A DNA stretch of 37,403 nucleotides from CAIKZJ01 sp041675325. GTDB lineage: Bacteria; Bacteroidota; Ignavibacteria; Tepidaquicellales; Tepidaquicellaceae. Positions 1 through 8,950 of this stretch are shown piece by piece. The translations under genes and the position numbers were made by a program. The stretch covers positions 1 through 37,403 of the forward strand of contig JBAYUG010000025.1 in assembly GCA_041675325.1 (NCBI GenBank), written 5' to 3'. The notes beneath the pieces are model-generated. The model saw only the letters and a list, made by a program, of their open reading frames with translations. It was not told the DNA's origin and did no database searches. Numbering within the stretch: position 1 is the first letter of the stretch; the number at the start of each line of letters is the position of its first letter.

Positions 1-2
1 AA

Positions 3-1526
3 TCCAAAAGACCAAGTGTTCAGGTTGGAGATCCATTCACTGAAAAGCTGCTTCTTGAGGCAACACTTGAAGTTATTCGTTCAGGTGCCGTAGTAGGAAT
101 TCAGGATATGGGGGCTGCAGGAATCACTTGTTCTTCAAGCGAAATGAGTGCTAAAGGTAATTGCGGAATGGAGATTAATCTTGACAAAGTCCCGCTTCGC
201 GACGAGGATATGTCGGCATACGAAATTATGCTTTCAGAATCACAGGAAAGGATGCTTCTTGTTGCTCATTCCGGAAAAGGAAATGTCGTAAAAGATATAT
301 TTGACAAATGGGATTTAAACTGTGTTGAGGTAGGAAAAGTAATTTCAGATGATAGAATTAAAATTTATTACAAAGATAAACTTGAAGCCGATATTCCTGC
401 AAATGTTCTCGTTCTTGGCGGAGGTGCACCGGTTTATAAAAGGGATACAAAGATACCCGAATATATAAAAGAGACTTCTGTATTTGATCAGAATGAAGTA
501 CCTGAACCAGATGACTGCAATGAAGTTTTATTAAAACTTTTATCTTCACCTAATATTACAAATAAACGATGGGTTTACGAACAGTATGATTCTCAGGTAC
601 GTACAAATACATCATTAATGCCAGGAGGCGATGCTTCAGTGATTCGTATAAAAGGAACTAATAAAGGCCTTGCTATGAAAACTGACTGCAATGGAAGATA
701 CTCATATCTGAGCCCTTACGCCGGAGGTATGATAGCTGTCTGCGAAAGTGCTAGGAATGTCGTATGTACAGGTGCAGTTCCTCTTGCTATTACAAACTGT
801 CTGAATTTCGGTGATCCTTATAATCCCGAAATGTACTATCAGTTTGTAGAGTGTGTTAAGGGTATGGGTGAAGCCTGCAGATTTCTGGGAACTCCGGTAA
901 CTGGCGGTAATGTAAGTTTTTATAATCTTTCAAAAGACTATGCAGTCTTCCCTACTCCAACAATAGGAATGGTGGGATTGATCGAAGATATTAGTAAAAT
1001 GATGACAAGTTATTTTAAAAATGAGAATGACGATATTTACATTATAGGAAAGGATTTCTTTGAAATCGGAGGTTCAGAATATCTAAGCAGAATACACAAA
1101 ATAGTAAAAGGTAACGCACCGCAGATATCCCTTGAAAATGAAAAGAGTCTTCATGGCTTTGTTCTAAAAACTATTAATGCCGGTCTAATCAAATCCGCTC
1201 ATGATGTATCTGATGGCGGACTCGCTGTAGCATTAGCTGAATGCTGCATAATGGGTAATCAAAAATCCGTCGGTTGTGAGGTTTTTGTTTCTGCTGATAC
1301 ACGAAAAGATTTTACTCTTTTTAGTGAATCACAATCAAGAATAATTATTTCAGCTGCAAAAAAGAACAAGCAAAAAATATTTGAACTCGCGGAAAAGAAC
1401 AGTTTGATTATCGAATTAATTGGAAATACTGGAGGGTCTGCAATTAATATAAACAATTTCATAAGATTAGAACTAGATAAGATTTTTGATTCATATTTTA
1501 ATAGTATTCACAAATTAATGGAATAA
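3..1526 (+). CDS. purL: Phosphoribosylformylglycinamidine synthase subunit PurL, C-terminal part
   Basis: The gene enters from the left edge; reading frame 3 is open from the first complete codon and begins with the family motif RPSVQVGDPFTEK. PurL is the ATP-dependent synthetase that converts FGAR to FGAM in purine biosynthesis, working with PurQ and PurS in bacteria that have the small form. The visible part holds the end of the first AIRS-like half (QDMGAAGITCSSSEM) and the second half (PGGDASVIRI, SPYAGGMIAVCESARNVVCTGA, TPVTGGNVSFYN, SAHDVSDGGLAVALAE). About 507 residues remain and the end is normal for small-type PurL, with no glutaminase domain fused. The stop codon is 2 nt before the next start, so the following lipoprotein gene is probably cotranscribed. 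The identification is firm; only the 5' end is missing. Confidence 0.97.
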   Translation, partial: SKRPSVQVGDPFTEKLLLEATLEVIRSGAVVGIQDMGAAGITCSSSEMSAKGNCGMEINLDKVPLRDEDMSAYEIMLSESQERMLLVAHSGKGNVVKDIFDKWDLNCVEVGKVISDDRIKIYYKDKLEADIPANVLVLGGGAPVYKRDTKIPEYIKETSVFDQNEVPEPDDCNEVLLKLLSSPNITNKRWVYEQYDSQVRTNTSLMPGGDASVIRIKGTNKGLAMKTDCNGRYSYLSPYAGGMIAVCESARNVVCTGAVPLAITNCLNFGDPYNPEMYYQFVECVKGMGEACRFLGTPVTGGNVSFYNLSKDYAVFPTPTIGMVGLIEDISKMMTSYFKNENDDIYIIGKDFFEIGGSEYLSRIHKIVKGNAPQISLENEKSLHGFVLKTINAGLIKSAHDVSDGGLAVALAECCIMGNQKSVGCEVFVSADTRKDFTLFSESQSRIIISAAKKNKQKIFELAEKNSLIIELIGNTGGSAININNFIRLELDKIFDSYFNSIHKLME

Positions 1527-1528
1527 AA

Positions 1529-2146
1529 TTGAAGGCTCTGTCATTACATTATATCGGACTTATATTAGTAATAGTTTCTATATTAATTTCCGGATGTTCT
1601 GGTTCGTCCGAGGATACTGATAGTGGTGTTAACTCGGACACCATTGTTGTTGACAAAAATGTAAATATAACCGAAAAACATGATATTATTACAACTGCTT
1701 TAAATGAAAGAGAAAACAAAATGTATTCACCATCTGAAGATACGACATATCTATACTGGCTAAATAATTTTCCACTCATAATTGAAAATACTTCAAAGTG
1801 CAATATTTTTGCTCTCAATACTCTCTTTAAAGCAGGTTATAAAACACCAAAAGAAAACGCTCTATCGCGAGACCTGTTCAATGATTTACTTTTTCAGGAT
1901 TTTATGCCGATTGTACCTATTACTAGTTTAGGCGACATTATAACTGGTGATCTTGTTGTTTGGAAAACACATGTAATTATTTTTGAATCACTCGTTTATG
2001 TGAAAGAAAAACCTTATGCATTAGGTATCTGGGCGGGAACATCTCAAAAAGATAACGGAAAAAATATAATAAATAACGTAAATTACAGCAAATATCCATT
2101 AAAAGGTGAATTTAAAGTAAGACGTCCTCAGAAAAATATTCAATAA
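1529..2146 (+). CDS. Lipoprotein with a possible NlpC/P60- or CHAP-like cysteine hydrolase fold
   Basis: This 205-residue protein starts at a TTG codon 2 nt after purL; no in-frame ATG lies early enough to keep the signal peptide. Residues 1-22 form a lipoprotein signal with lipobox LISGC, lipid-modified at C23. After a polar linker of about 60 residues comes SKCNIFALNTLFKAGY with C91, then GDLVVWKTHVIIF with H148, followed by a glycine-containing strand (LGIWAGTSQ). A Cys early in a helix followed by 'GD.V.W..H..I' is the arrangement seen in NlpC/P60 and CHAP amidohydrolases, so a periplasmic peptidoglycan or peptide hydrolase is a reasonable guess. No third catalytic residue could be assigned. 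It has no obvious link to purine synthesis despite its position behind purL. The gene is well supported; the enzyme class is tentative. Confidence 0.75.
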   Translation: MKALSLHYIGLILVIVSILISGCSGSSEDTDSGVNSDTIVVDKNVNITEKHDIITTALNERENKMYSPSEDTTYLYWLNNFPLIIENTSKCNIFALNTLFKAGYKTPKENALSRDLFNDLLFQDFMPIVPITSLGDIITGDLVVWKTHVIIFESLVYVKEKPYALGIWAGTSQKDNGKNIINNVNYSKYPLKGEFKVRRPQKNIQ

Positions 2147-2192
2147 TTATATTTTGTCAAGCCTAATTGTAATCCAACGATTTAAATCAGCG

Positions 2193-2226
2193 TTACACGT
2201 TTAACTGAAAAAATATACTTTATAAT
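2193..2226 (+). promoter_or_regulatory. Candidate promoter(s) for acpP-fabF-rnc
   Basis: The 156-bp gap before acpP has two overlapping candidates: TTACAC (2193-2198), 17 bp, then TACTTT (2216-2221); and a perfect TATAAT (2221-2226) with only a poor TTTAAC at 2200-2205. Either would give a leader of about 70 nt. No terminator is visible after the preceding lipoprotein gene. Confidence 0.35.
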
Positions 2227-2286
2227 ACGTTTATACTTTAAAAATATGTAATATATAACTATATTGTCCAATTATTTAATAAAATT

Positions 2287-2293
2287 AAAGGAG
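2287..2293 (+). promoter_or_regulatory. Strong Shine-Dalgarno of acpP
   Basis: AAAGGAG lies 9 nt before the acpP ATG. Strong Shine-Dalgarno sites are uncommon in this window (also seen at porV and the ferredoxin gene), which fits high translation of acyl carrier protein. Confidence 0.7.
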
Positions 2294-2302
2294 TAATTTA
2301 AA

Positions 2303-2545
2303 ATGACAAAAGCAGAAGTCGAAGCAAAAGTAAAACAAGCAATCATCGATAAACTTGGAGTTGAGGAATCTAAGATCACTACCGAAGCACATTTTATAAA
2401 CGATTTAGGTGCAGATTCACTCGATACAGTTGAACTTATAATGAAATTTGAGGAAGAATTTGATATTAAGATTCCGGATGAAGACGCAGAAAAGATTGCA
2501 AAAGTAGATGATGCAGTTAACTATATTCTTGCAAAAAAAGGTTAA
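2303..2545 (+). CDS. acpP: Acyl carrier protein
   Basis: This 80-residue protein carries the growing acyl chain in fatty acid synthesis on a 4'-phosphopantetheine attached to the serine of the GADSLDTVELIM motif (about residue 38). The flanking acidic helix (EEEFDIKIPDEDAEKI) is the surface recognised by fatty acid synthesis enzymes. Length and motif match the family exactly. The gene is followed after 10 nt by fabF and then rnc, a common cluster in bacteria, so all three are probably one transcript. Confidence 0.98.
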   Translation: MTKAEVEAKVKQAIIDKLGVEESKITTEAHFINDLGADSLDTVELIMKFEEEFDIKIPDEDAEKIAKVDDAVNYILAKKG

Positions 2546-2555
2546 TATACTATAA

Positions 2556-3803
2556 ATGAAAAAACGAGTTGTAGTAACAGGCTTGGGCGCCATTACACCT
2601 ATTGGATTAACAATTGATGAGTTTTGGAATTCACTAATTGAAGGCAAAAGTGGTGTTGGACCGATTACTTATTTCGATACTACAGAATTTGTAACTAAAT
2701 TCGCTGCAGAGTTAAAAGGATTCGATCCTTTAAATTACATGGATAGAAAACTTTCGCAGAGAGTCGATCCATTCACACAGTATGCAATGGTTGCATCAGA
2801 TATGGCATTAGCTGATAGCGGTTTAAACCTTGATATAGTTAATAAAGATAGAATTGGTGTCGTTTATGGTTCAGGTATTGGAGGTATGTGGACCTACCAT
2901 AAACAGCAAAATATTCTTTACGATCGTGGGGGAAATCCTGACAGAATAAGCCCCTTCTTCATTCCGATGCTAATTGCGGATATTGCAGCCGGAAGAATAT
3001 CAATGAAGTATGGACTGAAAGGACCAAATTACGCGACTACATCAGCTTGCGCTACATCCGCTAATGCTATCATTGATTCATTTATGCTAATTCAAAGAGG
3101 CAATGCTGATGTTATGCTTACTGGCGGATCTGAAGCTGTTATTTGTCCGATGGGTATTGGCGGCTTCAATGCGATGAAAGCACTTTCTACGCGTAACGAT
3201 ACACCCGAAACTGCTTCCCGGCCATTCGATAAAACTCGCGATGGATTTGTTATGGGAGAAGGCGGTGCCACTATTGTAATTGAAAGTCTTGAACATGCTC
3301 TTTCTAGAGGTGCAAATATTTACGGTGAAATTACAGGCGTGGGTTTAACTGCCGATGCACATCATATAACTGACCCTGCTCCTAACGGAGAAGGCGTTGC
3401 AAGAGCGATGAAAATTGCAATTGCCGATTCTGGCATGAAACCTGATGGAATTGATGTTATTAATGCTCATGGTACATCAACACCTCCTAATGATAGGAAT
3501 GAAACAGCAGCAATAAAAACAGTGTTTGGCGAACATGCACAGAATCTAAATGTGCATTCAATTAAATCTATGGTCGGACATTTACTCGGTGCTGCTGGTG
3601 CTATTGAATCTATAGCTGCTTTACTATCGATTAAACACGGTATAGTACCTCCAACAATAAATTATAATGAAAAAGATCCGGATTGTGACTTGAATTACAC
3701 TCCGAATACTGCTGTTAAACGAAACATAAATGCTGTACTATCTGATAATTCAGGATTCGGCGGACATAATACTGCTATCGTATTCAGAAAATTTGAAAAT
3801 TAA
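2556..3803 (+). CDS. fabF: Beta-ketoacyl-ACP synthase II
   Basis: The 415-residue protein is a condensing enzyme that elongates acyl-ACP with malonyl-ACP in the cytoplasm. The thiolase-fold Cys-His-His triad is visible: the nucleophile in TTSACATSANAI, the first histidine in NAHGTSTPPNDRNE and the second in KSMVGHLLGAAGA. The start MKKRVVVTGLGAITPIG and the end NSGFGGHNTAIVF are both canonical, so the length is full. The neighbouring acpP gene supports the FabF assignment, although KAS I/II subtypes are not separated by motif alone. Confidence 0.97.
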   Translation: MKKRVVVTGLGAITPIGLTIDEFWNSLIEGKSGVGPITYFDTTEFVTKFAAELKGFDPLNYMDRKLSQRVDPFTQYAMVASDMALADSGLNLDIVNKDRIGVVYGSGIGGMWTYHKQQNILYDRGGNPDRISPFFIPMLIADIAAGRISMKYGLKGPNYATTSACATSANAIIDSFMLIQRGNADVMLTGGSEAVICPMGIGGFNAMKALSTRNDTPETASRPFDKTRDGFVMGEGGATIVIESLEHALSRGANIYGEITGVGLTADAHHITDPAPNGEGVARAMKIAIADSGMKPDGIDVINAHGTSTPPNDRNETAAIKTVFGEHAQNLNVHSIKSMVGHLLGAAGAIESIAALLSIKHGIVPPTINYNEKDPDCDLNYTPNTAVKRNINAVLSDNSGFGGHNTAIVFRKFEN

Positions 3804-3806
3804 TAT

Positions 3807-3824
3807 ACACGTTACTTATCGTGT
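3807..3824 (+). other. Small hairpin immediately before the rnc start
   Basis: ACACG (3807-3811) and CGTGT (3820-3824) can form a 5-bp stem with an 8-nt loop, ending 3 nt before the rnc ATG. RNase III genes elsewhere (E. coli) are controlled through their own 5' RNA structure. This stem is short and may be chance. Confidence 0.25.
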
Positions 3825-3827
3825 TTT

Positions 3828-4646
3828 ATGTTTAAATCATTTAAGAAGTTAAAAATATTTATTCCGTTTTTGAGAAAGGAATCTCCGTCAGAAGATTCCT
3901 TTTCGAAAGCAACAAAAAAAATCGATTTTGAAAAATTCCAATCTGCTATTCACTATAAGATAATCGATAAAAATTATTTTATAAACGCACTTACACACCG
4001 TTCTTTCCTTAAGATTAAAAAAGATTCGTCAAAAGTGAATCTTATTTCAAACGAAAGACTTGAATTTCTCGGTGATGCTGTTCTTGACTTAATCGTAGCA
4101 GAGTTTCTTTACAGAAATTTTCCATTAAACGAAGAAGGTGATCTTACGAAATTTCGTTCAATTCTTGTTAATAAAAGATTTCTTGCTGAAAGAGCAAAAA
4201 ATATAAAAATCCAGGACTTTCTCTTTGCTTCTAACACTGCTTTAAAATCAATTGATCAGGGTTACGATGCTATTCTCGCGGATGCCTATGAAGCTCTTAT
4301 AGGAGCAATTTTTCTGGATTCAGGTTACGAGAATGCAAAGAAATTCCTGAATTCGGAAATATTCTCAAAGCTTGATGTAAAATGGCTTAATCAGTTCGAT
4401 GAGAATTTTAAAAGTCGTTTTCTTGAATACGCTCAGGCACATACAGATTTCATTCCCGATTACAGGGTTATTAAAGAGGAAGGTCCTGAACATCATAAAC
4501 TTTTTACTGTTGAAGTTCATCTCGCAAATCATTGTCTGGGTATTGGTAAGGGAAAATCAAAGAAACAGGCTGAACAAGAGGCGGCTAAGAATGCTTTACA
4601 AAACCTCGATGCTATTGATAAAATGGGTATAAAGCGTAAAAAGTAA
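3828..4646 (+). CDS. rnc: Ribonuclease III
   Basis: This 272-residue endonuclease cleaves double-stranded RNA in rRNA maturation and mRNA turnover. After a non-conserved lead of about 40 residues, the catalytic RNase III domain shows the signature NERLEFLGDAVLDLIVAEFLY and the second acidic site in DAYEALIGAIFLDSGY. A double-stranded RNA-binding domain follows, ending in GKGKSKKQAEQEAAKNAL. The N-terminal extension makes it longer than the roughly 226-residue E. coli enzyme. It lies 24 nt after fabF and is probably the last gene of the acpP-fabF-rnc unit. Confidence 0.96.
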   Translation: MFKSFKKLKIFIPFLRKESPSEDSFSKATKKIDFEKFQSAIHYKIIDKNYFINALTHRSFLKIKKDSSKVNLISNERLEFLGDAVLDLIVAEFLYRNFPLNEEGDLTKFRSILVNKRFLAERAKNIKIQDFLFASNTALKSIDQGYDAILADAYEALIGAIFLDSGYENAKKFLNSEIFSKLDVKWLNQFDENFKSRFLEYAQAHTDFIPDYRVIKEEGPEHHKLFTVEVHLANHCLGIGKGKSKKQAEQEAAKNALQNLDAIDKMGIKRKK

Positions 4647-4664
4647 AAAATTAATTTTTAGGGC

Positions 4665-4695
4665 TTGACTATTTTTGTTATCAAGTATATCTTTG
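4665..4695 (+). promoter_or_regulatory. Strong promoter upstream of porU
   Basis: TTGACT (4665-4670), a 17-bp spacer and TATCTTTG (4688-4695) combine a sigma70-like -35 with the Bacteroidota -7 element TAnnTTTG. A transcript would start near 4702, about 170 nt before porU. The same architecture recurs at 18920, 24949 and 29406 in this window. Confidence 0.65.
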
Positions 4696-4701
4696 TAAAA
4701 A

Positions 4702-4830
4702 TAAAAGGAGACCAAGTATAAGTATTTCGATACTATTTATAAATTAAAAATTCAACTATTAAAAATAACGGACCATTTATTAAAGACTATCAATTCGGTA
4801 TGAGGTTAATCTTTAATGAATGGTTTTTTG
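4702..4830 (+). ncRNA. Candidate porU leader RNA or small RNA
   Basis: The interval between a promoter and a terminator-like hairpin would give an RNA of about 125-130 nt. It starts with a Shine-Dalgarno-like AAAAGGAGACC that has no start codon after it. A small hairpin follows, AGTAT-TTCG-ATACT (4721-4734), with a UUCG loop, and the element ends in a 15-bp stem with a T run. It could be an attenuator or riboswitch-like control of porU, or a free small RNA. No known RNA family was recognised. Confidence 0.4.
4772..4829 (+). terminator. Terminator-like hairpin in the porU leader
   Basis: The arm at 4772-4786 (ACCATTTATTAAAGA) pairs with 4810-4824 (TCTTTAATGAATGGT) over 15 positions with one G-U wobble, followed by a run of six T. 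The loop is 23 nt. It lies between the promoter and porU, so it would stop or attenuate transcription into porU; it could also end the rnc transcript. Confidence 0.5.
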
Positions 4831-4869
4831 TTATACTTTTATGTTTAAATTATTACTATAAAAAAGTTT

Positions 4870-7800
4870 ATGCAGATATTTAAATTCGTAAATTTAGTAA
4901 TGTTTTTTGTCTCTGCTTCTTTTCTGTTTTCTCAGACAGATTCGAAGAATGAGGTTATTAATCATTATTCATCTTCTGTTGATTTCAAGGTTATCTCTTC
5001 GGGAAACTCCTTTGTTGAAATTGAATTTAATCCAAAATACACCTCATCGATAGAATTTCTAAATTCAGTTCATAACTCAAATCAAGTCGGTTTTCCCGAT
5101 ATTGGCAGTAGGTTTTTTCCTGTTATTACACCCGGAAGTTCAAATAACCGTATTGAAATTTTAGAAGTTAAATATGAAGAAGTCAATAATATAGTTGTTA
5201 AACCTGTTCCGGTACAAAAACGCTCCAAAGACAAACTGGAAGTGATTTACGATTTTGAATATAACGATTCATTGTATTCTTTGAATTCTTATTATCCTAA
5301 ATTAAACGCCGATTTTATACAGGATGGAATTTTCAGGGATAAATATTTTGGTGTTGCTCAGATTAATCCTGTTCAGTTTAATCCCCTTTCGAAAAGTATT
5401 CGCAGAATAACAAATTTACGATTTAGAATAGTATTCTCATCAAATCCTTTATATTCTTCAAAACCAAATTCCAAAGCTGAAGATGATTTCATGAGAGATA
5501 TTGCAGTTAACTGGTCAAATACAAAAAACTGGGTTACTCAGGAATATAACTCGATAAAAAAGTCAGTTGTTCCAAGTGTACTCGCTTCTGGTGATTACTA
5601 CAAAATTGAAGTCAAAGAAACTGGAATGTATAAACTGGATAAGAATTTTCTTAGTCAGGCAGGAATAAATGTATCGGGTATAGACCCAAGAACTATAAAG
5701 ATATATGGGAATGGCGGTGCTGAACTTCCCTATTTAAATTCTGCAACTATTCCTGATGATCTGGTTCAAAATCCTGTTTTTGTCTCAGGAGAACAAGACG
5801 GTGTGTTTGATGACAATGATTTTATACTTTTTTACGGTCAATCACCACACCAGTGGTTCGTTAATGGGCAATCATTTTTCCATAAACTTAACACATATTC
5901 CAACTCTAACTTTTATTTTATAACTTTTGGAGGAGCAAACGGACTTAGGATGTCTGAAAATGCATCACCAAATGTCCCCAATATTGGACCACTACAATTT
6001 TTTACTGATAAATTCTTTGAAGAACCTGAAGTTAATAATCTCGGTACAACAGGTAATCTCTGGGTTAGTCAAAGAATAGGCTATAATGAAGCTTTTTCAT
6101 TTAGTAAACCTTTGCCCGGATATGTACCAGGATCTTTAATTAAATGTAAACTCGTTCTTGGTAACGGAGGTTCTCAGGACGCAACTTACCTCGTAAAAGA
6201 TGATAATTCAGGATTTTCAACGTACCAGTCTATTTATGGTGTTAATGGTGTCTTTTCTCACATAACACTTTCAACCGCTTTTTTCGAATATTCTTTGTAC
6301 AGTGGATCTTCTAACATGAATTTGATTGCATCATTGCCGAACCAGCTGAACTATCCATCTGTTTCTGGATATTATGATTATCTTGAAGTCCTTTACAGCA
6401 GATTAACAAACTCAGCTTCAAATAATTTATTAAAAATAACTTCACCTGACACTATTGGAACAATTGAATATCAGGCATCGCCTTTTAATTCTTCTTCAGT
6501 TAATGTATTTAAAGTCTCAGGATTCAATGACATTTCTATAATTACTCCTATATCTTATTCAAACAGTGTTGTCAGGTTTCAGGATAATACAAATTACGGT
6601 TTAATAAAGGATTACTATGTAGTCGGAGACAATGGCTTCAAAACCCCTAGTTCAATTTCATCCAAAATCCCTAATCAGAATATTAGAGGTATTTCAGACG
6701 GTGCTGATTTCATAATCTTTACTGCAAGCGAATTTCTTTCAGCTGCAAATAGACTAAAAGCTCAGCGTGAAGCACCGGGTGAAGGTCACCCAAATTATCT
6801 TAAAACACTTGTACTGGAACTCAACCAGGTATATAATGAATTTTCTGGTGGATTGCTTGATCCCGTTGCTATGAGAAACATGCTTAAATATGCATACAAT
6901 AACTGGACAAAAAGACCTGTATATGTTCTTTTCTTAGGAGATGGAAGTTTTGATTATAAGAATATATATAATCTAAGCTTCAAGAATTATGTTCCTCCAA
7001 TCGAAAGGTCGGACCCAACCATGAATGAGATATCAAGTTATAACAGTGATGATTTCATTTGTGATATTAATGAAAATTTCACTTCTCCTGAAGCTGTGCG
7101 TACAGATTTTTCTAACGGACGTTTCTGTGTAAATTCTCTTGCTGAAGCAAATTCGGTTGTAGATAAGGTAATTGAATATGAATCAAGCTCAAATATTGGG
7201 AGCTGGAAGAAAGAAATAATGTATGTCGCAGACGATGGATGGACTACTGAAAATAATCAGGGACAGGAGGGACCGTTACATACAGACCAATGTGAAAGAC
7301 TTGCAGAATCACATACACCCAAAGATTTTGAGAAAGAAAAAATATATATTGTTACTTACCCTGCAATTATAACTCCGCAAGGAAGAAGAAAACCTGGTGC
7401 AAACGTTGATATTATTAAAGGTTGGAACGAAGGCCGCTTATTAATTAATTATACAGGACACGGAAGCACCGACCTGTGGGCTCATGAACATGTTTTTGTA
7501 AGAGAAGAATCCATTCCTCAGTTGAATAACAAAAATAAATATCCTTTGGTAACGATTGCCAGCTGCGACCTCGCACGCTGGGATGATCCGTTCTTAATAA
7601 GTGCCGGTGAACAGCTTGTATATCATAGCAACGCAGGTGCTATAGGAGTTGTGGCAGCTACAAGACCGGTTTATGCAACTTACAACGAAACATTTAATAA
7701 TGCACTTTGGGATAATTTGATGTTTGTTAAGGATACCCTTCATTTGCCGATTAGAGTCGGAAAGGCAATGTTTAATGTAAAAAACCAACTGCCTTCAATA

Positions 7801-8922
7801 CTTGAAAACGACATGAAATTTTGCCTTATAGGAGATCCATCATTAAGATTGGGCATTCCGCAGTACTTTACTAGAATCGACAGCATTAATAGAAAATCTG
7901 TTACATTTGATACTGTTATTGTTCAGGCGCTTCAGAAAATGAAGATTTCCGGTAGTATTCTTAAGACAGACTCAACTTTCTGGGATAATTTCAATGGAGA
8001 TATTGAACTTAAAGTGCTTGATGTTAATAAAAATGTTTCTTTTATAGATTTTGGAAGATACTTTAATTTCCGATTAGACGGAGGAACTATTTTTAAAGGA
8101 AAAGCCAAAGTAAATAATGGTAGATGGAATATTGAATTTATTGTCCCTAAAGACATTTCCTACAATAATGGAAACGGGCAGATACTTGGTTATTTCAATA
8201 ATTCAGTATTTGAAGGTTCAGGCTATTCAGGGAATTTTGTTCTGAACGGTATAGATACTTCAGGTGTGAAAGATACCATAAGTCCTGATATTAGTTTGTT
8301 TATGGAAAGCAAAAGCTTTAGGAATGGTGATATTGTAAACCAAAATCCAAAACTCATCGCAGATTTCTTCGATGAGAGTGGTATGAACCTAACAGGTACA
8401 ATCGGTCATAAAATTGAAGCAACATTAAATGATGACGATAATAATAAAATTGACCTTACACAGTTTTATAATACTACTAATGGTTACAAATACGGTACTG
8501 TTGAATATAAGTTTGACAACCTTACTGATGGAAATTATACAATTAAACTTGTTGGTTGGGATACATATAATAACTTCAAAGAAACATACGTGAATTTTGT
8601 AGTCAAGAGTACTTCGAATCTTGTTGTATCTAATGTTTATAATTTTCCGAATCCAATGAAAGATAATACGCAATTCACTTTTCAGCACAATTTTGATGTT
8701 CCGCTTAATGCTGATTTGTACATATATACCGTTGCTGGAAGAAAAATTCAGAATATTAAAAGAACTAATATAAGTGATAAGAATGTTTCAATAGAGTGGG
8801 ACGGTAAGGACGCCGACGGTGATTATATAGCTAACGGTACTTACATATACAAAATTATTGTCAAATCGGATGATGGTTCGTACTCTAACGTTCAAACAGG
8901 TAAGCTCGTAAAATTAAAATAA
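4870..8922 (+). CDS. porU: Type IX secretion system sortase PorU
   Basis: PorU is the cell-surface C25 (gingipain-type) cysteine protease that removes the C-terminal sorting signal of T9SS cargo and attaches cargo to the surface. The 1350-residue protein has a signal peptide (cleavage near LFSQ), a long beta-rich N-terminal region, and the catalytic domain with H864 in LLINYTGHGSTDLW and C899 in TIASCDLARWDDP. It ends with its own sorting-type domain beginning NVYNFPNPMKDN, as known PorU proteins do. It is longer than the P. gingivalis protein (about 1160 residues). porV follows after 28 nt, a classic pairing. The family is clear from the catalytic motifs and this partner. Confidence 0.92.
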   Translation: MQIFKFVNLVMFFVSASFLFSQTDSKNEVINHYSSSVDFKVISSGNSFVEIEFNPKYTSSIEFLNSVHNSNQVGFPDIGSRFFPVITPGSSNNRIEILEVKYEEVNNIVVKPVPVQKRSKDKLEVIYDFEYNDSLYSLNSYYPKLNADFIQDGIFRDKYFGVAQINPVQFNPLSKSIRRITNLRFRIVFSSNPLYSSKPNSKAEDDFMRDIAVNWSNTKNWVTQEYNSIKKSVVPSVLASGDYYKIEVKETGMYKLDKNFLSQAGINVSGIDPRTIKIYGNGGAELPYLNSATIPDDLVQNPVFVSGEQDGVFDDNDFILFYGQSPHQWFVNGQSFFHKLNTYSNSNFYFITFGGANGLRMSENASPNVPNIGPLQFFTDKFFEEPEVNNLGTTGNLWVSQRIGYNEAFSFSKPLPGYVPGSLIKCKLVLGNGGSQDATYLVKDDNSGFSTYQSIYGVNGVFSHITLSTAFFEYSLYSGSSNMNLIASLPNQLNYPSVSGYYDYLEVLYSRLTNSASNNLLKITSPDTIGTIEYQASPFNSSSVNVFKVSGFNDISIITPISYSNSVVRFQDNTNYGLIKDYYVVGDNGFKTPSSISSKIPNQNIRGISDGADFIIFTASEFLSAANRLKAQREAPGEGHPNYLKTLVLELNQVYNEFSGGLLDPVAMRNMLKYAYNNWTKRPVYVLFLGDGSFDYKNIYNLSFKNYVPPIERSDPTMNEISSYNSDDFICDINENFTSPEAVRTDFSNGRFCVNSLAEANSVVDKVIEYESSSNIGSWKKEIMYVADDGWTTENNQGQEGPLHTDQCERLAESHTPKDFEKEKIYIVTYPAIITPQGRRKPGANVDIIKGWNEGRLLINYTGHGSTDLWAHEHVFVREESIPQLNNKNKYPLVTIASCDLARWDDPFLISAGEQLVYHSNAGAIGVVAATRPVYATYNETFNNALWDNLMFVKDTLHLPIRVGKAMFNVKNQLPSILENDMKFCLIGDPSLRLGIPQYFTRIDSINRKSVTFDTVIVQALQKMKISGSILKTDSTFWDNFNGDIELKVLDVNKNVSFIDFGRYFNFRLDGGTIFKGKAKVNNGRWNIEFIVPKDISYNNGNGQILGYFNNSVFEGSGYSGNFVLNGIDTSGVKDTISPDISLFMESKSFRNGDIVNQNPKLIADFFDESGMNLTGTIGHKIEATLNDDDNNKIDLTQFYNTTNGYKYGTVEYKFDNLTDGNYTIKLVGWDTYNNFKETYVNFVVKSTSNLVVSNVYNFPNPMKDNTQFTFQHNFDVPLNADLYIYTVAGRKIQNIKRTNISDKNVSIEWDGKDADGDYIANGTYIYKIIVKSDDGSYSNVQTGKLVKLK

Positions 8923-8941
8923 TATAAATATAATATTTAAC

Positions 8942-8946
8942 GGAGG
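8942..8946 (+). promoter_or_regulatory. Strong Shine-Dalgarno of porV
   Basis: GGAGG lies 4 nt before the porV ATG, an unusually good ribosome site for this genome. It suggests PorV is made in excess over PorU from the same transcript. Confidence 0.6.
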
Positions 8947-8950
8947 TAAA

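Noticed and set aside
4800..4883. 27-codon hydrophobic frame (MRLIFNEWFF...) overlapping the porU start
   Set aside because: It has no good ribosome site and no family; kept only as a possible part of the leader mechanism, not listed as a gene.
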